Shown one piece after another: positions 1 to 6,949 of a DNA stretch of 17,870 nt. Within the stretch, counting starts at the first letter, position 1; the number at the start of each line of letters is the position of its first letter. The stretch is from Promethearchaeota archaeon (GTDB lineage Archaea > Asgardarchaeota > Lokiarchaeia > Sigynarchaeales > SOKP01): assembly GCA_004524425.1 (NCBI GenBank), contig SDNN01000042.1:1-17870 (forward strand), given 5' to 3'. The notes under the pieces are model-generated. The model made no database searches. It had not been told where the DNA came from and saw only the letters and a program-made list of their open reading frames with translations. The position numbers and the translations under genes were made by a program.

Positions 1-72
1 CAAATTTTCTGCTAATTTTTTTGCAACATACAGTGAATTCCCTGTACCCGAAAAATAATAAATCGATTGCAT
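1..72 (-). CDS. Flavodoxin-like (EFR1-type) protein, 5' end only
   Basis: The minus strand opens with ATG at 72-70 and stays open to the window edge, giving 24 residues that begin MQSIYYFSGTGNSLYVAKKL. The hydrophobic strand followed by SGTGNS is the FMN phosphate-binding loop of flavodoxins. This exact form (YYFSGTGNS at the extreme N-terminus) is typical of EFR1-type proteins, which join a flavodoxin domain to a 2[4Fe-4S] ferredoxin domain. The ferredoxin part would lie outside the window, so the fusion is inferred. A role in electron transfer in the cytosol is expected. The gene is divergent from the M28 peptidase, and the 101-bp spacer must hold both promoters. The sequence was too short to appear as a long open frame, but the motif makes it convincing. 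Confidence 0.72.
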   Translation of the reverse strand, partial: MQSIYYFSGTGNSLYVAKKLAENL

Positions 73-173
73 ATAAAAACAAATGATTTGATTTTTAATA
101 AATTGATTTTTAACTTCGATAACAAGCTATTTTTTTAACAAAATAGAATTGATTATTGAATTATTTGATTTAA

Positions 174-1346
174 ATGATCGAGCAAGACCATATAAAAGAA
201 AATCTGATAGATTTTTCTTTTCCCAGATTATCTGGTACTGAATATGAGGCAAAAGCATTTAAGATTGCTTTAGAAAAAATGAAGGCTTTAAATTTCAATC
301 CATCAACTCAAGAATTTAATTTTAGTACATTTTATTCAAGAATTTATCCAAAAGTGGCGTTAATTTTAACATTTTCGTTTCTTTTATTATTATACATTGA
401 TTTGTCCTTTATCTTTACTATAGTTATCTCATCCTTTATCGCCGTTATTTTTGTCTTTCTATTTATTTACACGAGAAATCCAGAAAAAATAAGATTTGGA
501 AGGATTCTGCACTCTCAAAATTTATTTGTAAAATTACCAAAAAAGAAAGATGAAATGAATGATGTTAAAGGAAATCTTTTCTTATTTGCCCATTTAGATT
601 CTAAGGGCCAAAAGCTCAATATAAACATGAGAATTCTGAGTTTTAAGTCGTGGTTAATCACACTAATACTATTTATATTGCTCTTAATCTTTAGAGAGAT
701 CATAGTAAGTGAATTAAAACTCTGGCTTAATTTAATTGCACTACTGGTGCTTATATTGAATTTTATCAGTACTTTTTTCATTTTAATAAATGTAACTAAT
801 AATCAATCGAATGGAGCCATAGATAATGCCTCTGGAGTTGCTTGTGTCATGGAGCTCTTGAAATATTATAGTAATCCTAATTCAAGATTGAAAAATTTTG
901 ATACGTATTTTGTTTTTACCGGAGCTGAAGAAACGGGAACCATGGGAATACGTCATTTTTACAATCATATCGAAGGTATTGATAAGGACAAATCAATAAT
1001 ATTGAATTTTGATGGGATTGGAAGCAATGTTGATGCATTTAGTAAAGACACCAAATCACCATACTTTCCGAAATTTTATAATGTTTTCCTAAATAAAGCA
1101 CAAAAATATGACATAAAATTAAATGTGAGTAGATTCTACATAGGTGTGCATAGCGATGGAATTTTCATGATGAGCAGAAAGAATTTCATGGGAATCGGAT
1201 TTGGAGATAAAAATTCATACAAATTCGTACATTCTGTTAATGATACTATAGATAAAGTAGATCCTTTGATTTTAAAGCAACTTTGTGAATTATTAATTGA
1301 ATTTTTAGCTGAAATAGATACCCAAATACAACAAAAAAAAAAATAG
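174..1346 (+). CDS. Membrane-embedded M28-family zinc aminopeptidase
   Basis: 390 residues. The M28 metal ligands and catalytic residues are all visible: H140-x-D142 (FAHLD), D217 (AIDNASG), the glutamate pair E252-E253 (GAEETG), D280 (NFDG), and H353 (VHSVNDTID); HSDG at 326-329 also fits the family. M28 enzymes bind two zinc ions and usually remove N-terminal amino acids. Unusually, four hydrophobic segments are present (about 60-75, 79-99, 158-175, 184-207). The second pair sits between H140/D142 and D217, so it splits the catalytic domain. An even number of spans puts both halves on the same side, and the basic stretch RNPEKIRFGR after helix 2 suggests that side is the cytoplasm. There is no signal peptide. 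The ATG at 174 is preceded by AT-rich sequence without a ribosome site, so a short or leaderless mRNA is likely. The fold assignment is firm; the substrate is unknown. Confidence 0.87.
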   Translation: MIEQDHIKENLIDFSFPRLSGTEYEAKAFKIALEKMKALNFNPSTQEFNFSTFYSRIYPKVALILTFSFLLLLYIDLSFIFTIVISSFIAVIFVFLFIYTRNPEKIRFGRILHSQNLFVKLPKKKDEMNDVKGNLFLFAHLDSKGQKLNINMRILSFKSWLITLILFILLLIFREIIVSELKLWLNLIALLVLILNFISTFFILINVTNNQSNGAIDNASGVACVMELLKYYSNPNSRLKNFDTYFVFTGAEETGTMGIRHFYNHIEGIDKDKSIILNFDGIGSNVDAFSKDTKSPYFPKFYNVFLNKAQKYDIKLNVSRFYIGVHSDGIFMMSRKNFMGIGFGDKNSYKFVHSVNDTIDKVDPLILKQLCELLIEFLAEIDTQIQQKKK

Positions 1347-1528
1347 AAAATTCATGAAGTTATAGCTGTTTAATGATTTTAGGTAAATTAAACTGAATCA
1401 TAACTAATTTATAATAAGCCTTATCATCTAAAATTCTTTAAAAGGGGAATATTGAAATTCTTTGCTTAATTATACGAATTAAATACCATATAATTATTGA
1501 AATTCTCTCATCTTAGGGTAAAAAAATC
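1347..1528. other. Spacer between peptidase and nitroreductase
   Basis: No gene is seen. It contains an exact 12-bp direct repeat (TATTGAAATTCT at 1450-1461 and 1495-1506), the second copy about 20 bp before the nitroreductase start. In such AT-rich sequence this may be chance. Confidence 0.35.
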
Positions 1529-2095
1529 ATGTCTATAAAAGATATCATAAATCAGAGAAGAAGCTATCGATCTATTGACTCAGTTCAAGTAAATAGAGAT
1601 TTAATCATCGAATTAGCTAAATCGGCACAGCTGGCACCTTCTTGTAAAAACTCACAACCATGGCGCTTTATTTTTGTTCATGATGAAAATCAGTTGAAGA
1701 GTCTTTATACTTGTGCATTTCCTGGAAATCAATGGATCAAGAGGGCTTCAATGATAGTTGCCGTGTTTAGCAACGTGCAATATGATTGCATTTTTCAAGA
1801 GCGTCTTTATTATCTTTTTGATACCGGGATGGCAACAGCATTTCTTATATTAAGAGCCACGGAATTAGGTCTTGTAGCACATCCCATAGCCGGATTCGAT
1901 GAGGCAATCGTGAAAAAAATACTTGATATTCCTAATACCATGAGAGTGATTTCCCTATTAATTATAGGCAAAAAATCTAATAAATTGCATCATGAATTAA
2001 CAGATCTAATGAAAATGACTGAAACAAAAAGACCTGGCAGGTTACCATTAAGTAAATTTGCTTTTATAAACAGATATGATCAGTCAGATCTATAA
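1529..2095 (+). CDS. Nitroreductase-family FMN oxidoreductase
   Basis: 188 residues, normal for a small archaeal nitroreductase. The N-terminus carries the FMN-contacting basic cluster (INQRRSYRSID, about 7-17) and the family motif LAPSCKNSQPWRF (35-47). GLVAHPIAGFD (114-124) and the terminal strand LLIIGKK (143-149) complete the fold. Members are cytosolic FMN flavoproteins that use NAD(P)H or ferredoxin to reduce nitro, quinone or enone compounds, and the substrate cannot be told from sequence. The ATG at 1529 gives a full-length N-terminus. The sequence before it (TTAGGGTAAAAAAATC) has only a weak purine-rich stretch. The gene is alone on the plus strand and converges on the GPH transporter across a bidirectional U-tract. 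No cysteine cluster or extra domain is present. Confidence 0.86.
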   Translation: MSIKDIINQRRSYRSIDSVQVNRDLIIELAKSAQLAPSCKNSQPWRFIFVHDENQLKSLYTCAFPGNQWIKRASMIVAVFSNVQYDCIFQERLYYLFDTGMATAFLILRATELGLVAHPIAGFDEAIVKKILDIPNTMRVISLLIIGKKSNKLHHELTDLMKMTETKRPGRLPLSKFAFINRYDQSDL

Positions 2096-2228
2096 AAAAT
2101 TCAGTTTCATAACTAAAACATATTTAATAACCGTTAATAAAGGTAATAATTTGGTCATACCATTACTCCGTGACTTAATTAATCATTATCTTTTTTAGGA
2201 AAATCTGATGCCCAATAGAAATTAATTA

Positions 2229-2262
2229 ATTTTTTTTAAACAAAATAAAAAAAATTTTTTTT
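2229..2262. terminator. Bidirectional U-tract terminator
   Basis: Between two convergent genes lie a T run (2230-2237), an A8 run (2247-2254) and a T8 run (2255-2262). Read on the plus strand the T runs, and on the minus strand the A run, give the poly-U ends typical of archaeal intrinsic termination. No strong GC hairpin is seen. Confidence 0.5.
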
Positions 2263-2288
2263 AGAATTTATTGTATTGTAGTTTTAAT

Positions 2289-3668
2289 TTATAGACCCAG
2301 TTCTAGAACTTTTTCTTGATTTACTTTAACTTTTTCTGGAGTTAAATCATAAAACTTCACAAAAATAATCATCCCAAGAAGCATAAATATCATTGGAATT
2401 ATGCCAAAATGAAGCTGGATCCCCCATACTGCTAGCTGCGACTGCGTAGATGCTCCCTCATTAAAACCTGTTATAGTGTGTACTACCATAAAAGTTATAG
2501 CTTGGATTAATATTGCCAATCTCCCAAAAAATTGTCGGAATCCAAAATAGATCCCTTCTTCGCGTTTACTTGTAATTACAACAGATTCATCGATAACATC
2601 AGCCAAAACGGGTGCTAACATTACCCAAAAACCACCTAAAGCTACTCCCCATATAATTAACACGGGAATAAGGATATAAAAATCTGTTATAAATGATAGT
2701 GGCAATGTTATGAAAGCAAGTAAAAAACCTGCTATCATGATAATTTTCCGATTGTTATCTGTTTTCTGGGCAAGTTTAACCCATATTGGAGTAGAAATTA
2801 TTGCTCCTATAAGAAAACTGGCCATCATGAAAATTATGGCATTCGCTTCCAATTCAAATACAAATCTTGTGATGTATGGAATAGAAGTTTGAACACATAT
2901 AACCAAGCTTTGGTATAATGTATAAAAAATGATGATTATTACAAAATTCTTTTGCTTTAATGCAATTCTTAAGGAACTAAAGAAGGAGACTCGTTCTTTT
3001 TTATCAAATCTTGCTAGATATCGATCAATGATTTCTTGATCTTCTCGACAACCGGGAATCGACAGAGCTAATAAAACAAGACCAATGAGGATCATCACCC
3101 CAGCTTGGATAATATATGTGCGTATTTCTCCGAATGTGATAAAAAGTGGTGGAAGTACCCCTCCAGCGACAATTCCTAAGATTCCTATGGGGGTTGCTAT
3201 AGCATTTGCTGTTCTGCGTTCTTCAACTGATCTAAACTTATCTGGAAAAAGAGAAGAAAAACTCACAAAGAAAAGTGAGTTGAAGGTATCAAATAAACAA
3301 GTAGCAAATACAAGCCATGCAAATAGTATCCAAGCTCCTGAAACTGGATCAACATTGGGAGGAGTAAATATCAAAATATAACTTATTACCCAGACAGCAC
3401 CTCCTAACATGATCCAAGGAAATCTTCTTCCCCATTTTTTAGTGAATTTAAAAGGGCGATCAGTTAAATAACCAACGAGAGGGTCATTTACGGCGTTATA
3501 AATTGCGAAAATAATATAACCTAATCCTACCAACAACACATTTAATCCAATTTCACTCTCATAATAGTAAAAACCAAAGGCAGTGAAAGCCATATCAATG
3601 AACATGCTGAGTGCTTTAGCAGATCCGTATGAAGCCATGCTTTTTTTCGAGTGTTTAATACTTTCCAT
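2289..3668 (-). CDS. GPH-family (MelB-type) sugar:cation symporter
   Basis: 459 residues with about twelve hydrophobic spans. The signature of the glycoside-pentoside-hexuronide family lies at the end of helix 2: YNAVNDPLVGYLTDR (57-71), followed by KKWGRRFPWI (77-86). The Asp in NDP (D62) corresponds to the region where MelB coordinates Na+/H+. The C-terminal half has ADVIDESVVITSKREEGIYFG, a second family motif with acidic and basic pairs. GPH proteins import oligosaccharides, glycosides or glucuronides with a cation across the cytoplasmic membrane. The ATG at 3668 is the first in frame and gives the usual short N-terminus. The gene is divergent from the GH172 glycosidase, and paired GH/GPH genes are a common catabolic arrangement, so this transporter probably brings in that enzyme's substrate or product. 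Substrate not predictable. Confidence 0.9.
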   Translation of the reverse strand: MESIKHSKKSMASYGSAKALSMFIDMAFTAFGFYYYESEIGLNVLLVGLGYIIFAIYNAVNDPLVGYLTDRPFKFTKKWGRRFPWIMLGGAVWVISYILIFTPPNVDPVSGAWILFAWLVFATCLFDTFNSLFFVSFSSLFPDKFRSVEERRTANAIATPIGILGIVAGGVLPPLFITFGEIRTYIIQAGVMILIGLVLLALSIPGCREDQEIIDRYLARFDKKERVSFFSSLRIALKQKNFVIIIIFYTLYQSLVICVQTSIPYITRFVFELEANAIIFMMASFLIGAIISTPIWVKLAQKTDNNRKIIMIAGFLLAFITLPLSFITDFYILIPVLIIWGVALGGFWVMLAPVLADVIDESVVITSKREEGIYFGFRQFFGRLAILIQAITFMVVHTITGFNEGASTQSQLAVWGIQLHFGIIPMIFMLLGMIIFVKFYDLTPEKVKVNQEKVLELGL

Positions 3669-3947
3669 AATTATCCCTTAATTTTTTATTGATAAAATAA
3701 AATTATCATTATAGATATTAAATATCAGCATTTTTATAGTATGTGCATGTTGAAATTATTGACGAAAAATCCCTGATGTACTAGTCCATTTGTCGTTTAT
3801 TCCACTTCAAGATTTGTTTTTCTGATCAGTTCTGATCTTACCTAAAATAATTTTAAAGATTTAAGTAAATTTAGAAAAGTTCACTTAACTTTATGACTTT
3901 TAATTTAGAATGAATTAATCTTAGTATAATTAATAAAGTTGATTAAA
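3669..3947. promoter_or_regulatory. Divergent control region, transporter / GH172
   Basis: About 270 bp separate the two divergent starts. Near the transporter start are TGATAA-N7-TTATCA (3690-3708) and the 13-bp dyad GATATT-A-AATATC (3714-3726), which flank a probable minus-strand TATA box. In the middle is a direct repeat TTCTGATC at 3820-3827 and 3830-3837, one helical turn apart. Near GH172 is an imperfect inverted repeat TTAAGTRAAY around an 8-bp spacer (3861-3870 and 3879-3888). A TATA-like box (TATAATTAAT, about 3925-3934) lies 20-25 bp before the two GH172 ATG codons. All sites are predictions from sequence only. Confidence 0.4.
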
Positions 3948-5072
3948 ATGAAAATGGGTTATCATTCTTTATCAAATTTAGCGAAAATTAGAAAAAATGT
4001 AAAAAGCAATAGAATTTCGAGCTATGATAAGACAGGAGCAAATATTGATACGACCACCATGAATCCGGGAGAAAAACATGAGGTTTGTTATATTAAGGGT
4101 GCGGGATGTATAAAACATATATGGATGACAATCGCATCTGAAGAGCCTTTTTATCTGAGGGAATGTATCATTCGGATGTGGTGGGATGATGAGGAGCATC
4201 CTTCGGTGGAATGTCCTATTGGAGATTTTTTTGGAGTAGGACATTCAAAGACTGTAAACTATTGGAGTTTACCGCTCTCCATGGGACCACAAGATGGAAA
4301 GGGATTCAATTGCTGGTTCCCGATGCCTTTTTCAGAAAGTGCGCGAATTGAAGTGGATAATGAAACTCAAAATAATCTCATCTGCTATTATTATGTGGAC
4401 TATGAGGAACTTGAGCTGTTAGATTCATCTTTTGGAAGATTTCATGTACAATGGCGCCGTGAAAATCCGTGCCAGGGACGAAATTATGATAAAATTAGGG
4501 GTAGCCGTATTGATAAATGGTCAAAAAAAAACCCCACTCATGAAAACGATTACGTGATTCTTGAAGCAGAAGGGGAAGGCCATTATGTGGGCTGTCATTT
4601 GGATATGCATAATCTTTATAAGACGGAAGATCCAGACTTTCACAATTGGCCAGGCGAGGGAGACGATTATATTGAAATTGATGATGGAGATAGAATTCTC
4701 TATGGGACGGGAACAGAAGATTATTTTTGTACTTCGTGGGCGCCATGGCAATATTATTGCTCTCCATATTTTGGAATCACTTTACCCGGAGGAGAACACT
4801 TTTCGGGAAAGATCTCATATTATAGATACCATATTGAGGATCCTATCTATTTTCATAAAAATATTAAGGTTAAAATAGAGCATGGTCATGCCAATCAGAG
4901 GTCAGATGACTATTCTTCTACGGCGTATTGGTATCAAACAGAACCTCACTTGAAATTTCCTCCCCTTCTTTCTCGAGAAGAAAGATTACCAAGAGAGGAG
5001 CCCAAAGAAATACCGAGAATTAAAACAACTCCAGATGAGAAGTTCCCATTTTATAAATCCAAGGAAGAGTAA
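3948..5072 (+). CDS. GH172 (DUF2961) glycoside hydrolase
   Basis: 374 residues from ATG 3948 (372 from ATG 3954; an in-frame TTG at 3939 is less likely). The N-terminus has the DUF2961 pattern: LSNLAKIRKNVKSNRISSYD, then MNPGEKHEV...GAGCIKHIWMT, then CPIGDFFGVGH. The strongest family motif, GTGTEDYF, lies near residue 255, and its Glu is a candidate catalytic residue; it is followed by YYRYHIEDPIYF. Characterised GH172 enzymes form jelly-roll oligomers and act on fructofuranosyl or D-arabinofuranosyl linkages, so a furanosidase is the best guess, not a proof. No signal peptide is present, so it probably acts in the cytosol on imported sugar. It is divergent from a GPH transporter. A T-rich stretch follows the stop. 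Length is normal for the family. Confidence 0.85.
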   Translation: MKMGYHSLSNLAKIRKNVKSNRISSYDKTGANIDTTTMNPGEKHEVCYIKGAGCIKHIWMTIASEEPFYLRECIIRMWWDDEEHPSVECPIGDFFGVGHSKTVNYWSLPLSMGPQDGKGFNCWFPMPFSESARIEVDNETQNNLICYYYVDYEELELLDSSFGRFHVQWRRENPCQGRNYDKIRGSRIDKWSKKNPTHENDYVILEAEGEGHYVGCHLDMHNLYKTEDPDFHNWPGEGDDYIEIDDGDRILYGTGTEDYFCTSWAPWQYYCSPYFGITLPGGEHFSGKISYYRYHIEDPIYFHKNIKVKIEHGHANQRSDDYSSTAYWYQTEPHLKFPPLLSREERLPREEPKEIPRIKTTPDEKFPFYKSKEE

Positions 5073-5110
5073 TCCTTTCAAAACCATAAGTAAGATTTAT
5101 AAAATTTATT

Positions 5111-5128
5111 TTATTTTTTTATTTTTTT
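5111..5128 (+). terminator. U-tract terminator after GH172
   Basis: Two T7 runs (5114-5120 and 5122-5128) separated by one A lie about 40 bp after the GH172 stop. This matches archaeal poly-U termination. They sit immediately before the decayed peptidase fragment. Confidence 0.45.
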
Positions 5129-5239
5129 AATGATATTATAGATAAGGTTGATGCATTGGTTTTATAGCAACGTATTATGTAGTTAATTGAGTATTCAAGT
5201 GGAATTGATGACCAAATAGAAACATGCCTGATTTTTTAA
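5129..5239 (+). pseudogene. Remnant of an M28 peptidase C-terminus
   Basis: In one frame this reads NDIIDKVDALVL, stop, QRIM, stop, LIEYSSGIDDQIETCLIF, stop. It aligns without gaps to the C-terminus of the M28 peptidase at 174-1346, residues 356 to about 385 (NDTIDKVDPLILKQLCEL then LIEFLAEIDTQI), sharing N-D, IDKVD, L-x-L, Q, LIE, ID and QI. DNA similarity is also evident (for example ATTATAGATAAGGTTGAT versus ACTATAGATAAAGTAGAT). TAG stops at 5165 and 5180 break it, and the residues before NDT, including the zinc-binding His, are missing. It is therefore a dead tail fragment of a second M28 gene, between GH172 and the methyltransferase. No promoter or start belongs to it. Confidence 0.75.
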
Positions 5240-5296
5240 GAAAAAAATAAATAATCCTTGAATGAAATATTATTTAGTGAATTGTTAATTCTTGAA

Positions 5297-5306
5297 TTAT
5301 AATTTT
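5297..5306 (+). promoter_or_regulatory. Candidate TATA box for the methyltransferase
   Basis: TTATAATTTT is centred about 30 bp before the ATA at 5333. Archaeal transcription starts about 22-27 bp after the box centre, which would put the mRNA start at about 5323-5328, consistent with a nearly leaderless message beginning close to 5333. Predicted from sequence only. Confidence 0.3.
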
Positions 5307-5332
5307 GAATGTTTTCGTGCGAGATGTGTTAA

Positions 5333-6880
5333 ATAATTAGTAAATTAACTAATAAACAACTTGGATTAGTTGAGACTCCAAGCAATACCGTTGATTATAT
5401 TATTTCAAGATTAGGGAAAATCGATGAGAATCAGAAGATTTTAGATCCTTGCGTAGGTCCCGGTATTTTTGTAAAGCGTCTGCTCAAGCATGGAGTTGCA
5501 AAGGATCAAATCCATTCCATAGACATAAATCCAGAATATAAAGATAAAATAGAAAAAATGGGTGTTACATTTGAACAAGCAGATTATTTATTATCAATTT
5601 CTCCTAATTCACATAATGAATATGATTTTATAATCGGAAATCCGCCCTATTTAAATAAATCGAGTGCATATGTGAGAAAAAACAAGCAGGAACTAAAAAA
5701 GATCTATGGTAAGATAAATTCTCACGAGGTGTATTCCATGTTTATTGTCTCTAGTATTTGGCGATTGAAAAATGGAGGCAAATTAGGTTTTATTACCAGT
5801 GATTCATTCTTATCCTTAATTACGCATAAGCGCCTGCGAAAGTTCATTTTAAATAATTGCATAATAAATGAAATACTATTAGCTCCCATAAATCTATTTG
5901 ATAGTCAGAATGTTAGCACGAGTCCAGTGATATTTATCTTAACCAAGTGTATTGGTAAAGATAATGAGAACAAAAGAAAAGCGAACCTCATGAGAATCAT
6001 ACCGAGGGTGGAAAGCGAGGAAAGTTATGATAATACTAAAAAAGCAATTGAATATAAACAAGAAAAGTATTATTTATTACCTTTTAACATATTTTTCACG
6101 GATGTTGAAGAGTCCGTTATTAATCTTTTTGAACAAGCTCCGAAACTTACTGAATTCCTTCAAGGTTTTATTGGAATGCACACTCACAACAATCGTAAAT
6201 ATATTGCTGCCATAGAAGGTACCGAATTAGCTGAGATCTTCAGGAAGAGAAATGAGAATGTATCCGATCTAGATAAAATGTACAATATAATAACTGAAAA
6301 GGAGTTTTACTCCGGAAAATGGAAACCTTACTTGAAGCGAGGGGGTTCGGATCAATATTACCGGCCAGTAATGGAAGCATTAGATTGGAATGTAGAATCC
6401 ATTAAGGTTTATGATATTCCTAAAAATGTTCCTTTTGAAGAGGAGGGAATAGTAATAAGTGGAGTGAGTTCAAGATTAGCTGCTAGATACATGCCCAAGG
6501 GCTGTTATTGGGATTCCAATAAAGCAATAGGATTTATTATCAATGATAATTCAATTTCAATTGAATACGTGTTAGGCCTTTTAAACAGTTCTTTATATAA
6601 TTATCTTGCAAAGGGGATAATTAACAATACTAATAGCATTCAACTGACTGGAATTCATTCATTACCGTTTATTTTACCCGATAGGAGTACCATGGGAAAA
6701 GTAGAGAATTTAGTTAGAAAAATAATTAACAATAAAAAGAGAAATATAAATTATGATTATTTAAATGAACAAAAAGCTATAGATGAGATCATCTTTAATT
6801 ATCATGCCAAAAAATACAATTTTTCCGAGGATCTCCAAAAGAAATTAGAAAATAAATATTCTTTTTACAAATATGGTTGA
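5333..6880 (+). CDS. Solitary N6-adenine DNA methyltransferase (TaqI/Eco57I type), no canonical start
   Basis: Methylates adenine N6 in a specific DNA site using S-adenosylmethionine. The open frame runs from a TAA at 5330 to 6880 (515 codons). Motif I, DPCVGPGIF, is at residues 38-46, the acidic loop SIDINPEY is at 62-69, and catalytic motif IV NPPY is at 103-106. The C-terminal half is a TaqI-like specificity domain ending LGLLNSSLYNYL and GIHSLPFILPD. The first in-frame ATG (5558) would delete motif I, so it cannot give a working enzyme. Between 5333 and 5558 there is no ATG, GTG or TTG; the likely N-terminus is (ATA) I-S-K-L-T-N-K-Q-L-G-L-V-E-T-P. Upstream in-frame ATGs at 5309 and 5324 run into the TAA. 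Either ATA/ATT is used as start, or an ATG was lost. No restriction nuclease domain or neighbour is seen, so it may be an orphan methylase. Confidence 0.8.
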   Translation: MISKLTNKQLGLVETPSNTVDYIISRLGKIDENQKILDPCVGPGIFVKRLLKHGVAKDQIHSIDINPEYKDKIEKMGVTFEQADYLLSISPNSHNEYDFIIGNPPYLNKSSAYVRKNKQELKKIYGKINSHEVYSMFIVSSIWRLKNGGKLGFITSDSFLSLITHKRLRKFILNNCIINEILLAPINLFDSQNVSTSPVIFILTKCIGKDNENKRKANLMRIIPRVESEESYDNTKKAIEYKQEKYYLLPFNIFFTDVEESVINLFEQAPKLTEFLQGFIGMHTHNNRKYIAAIEGTELAEIFRKRNENVSDLDKMYNIITEKEFYSGKWKPYLKRGGSDQYYRPVMEALDWNVESIKVYDIPKNVPFEEEGIVISGVSSRLAARYMPKGCYWDSNKAIGFIINDNSISIEYVLGLLNSSLYNYLAKGIINNTNSIQLTGIHSLPFILPDRSTMGKVENLVRKIINNKKRNINYDYLNEQKAIDEIIFNYHAKKYNFSEDLQKKLENKYSFYKYG

Positions 6881-6932
6881 AGAATACGAGTTTTATTAAT
6901 TATTAAGACACATTTTCAAATTTCATAATTAT

Positions 6933-6940
6933 AAAAAAAA
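6933..6940 (-). terminator. U-tract terminator of the sulfatase gene
   Basis: An A8 run on the plus strand reads as T8 on the minus strand starting 10 bp after the sulfatase stop. The methyltransferase and sulfatase genes converge here across only 69 bp. Confidence 0.45.
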
Positions 6941-6949
6941 TTTATTACT

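Noticed and set aside
1450..1506. 12-bp direct repeat as an operator for the nitroreductase
   Set aside because: One exact 12-mer repeat of low complexity in AT-rich DNA, with no dyad symmetry and no regulator nearby, is weak evidence.
4495..4767. Long minus-strand frames inside GH172
   Set aside because: They lie opposite a well-supported gene, have no homology signal and show no start context.
5558..6880. Methyltransferase starting at ATG 5558 (440 residues)
   Set aside because: This start loses motif I (DPCVGPG) and the SAM-binding acidic loop, which are encoded in frame just upstream, so it cannot be the full enzyme.
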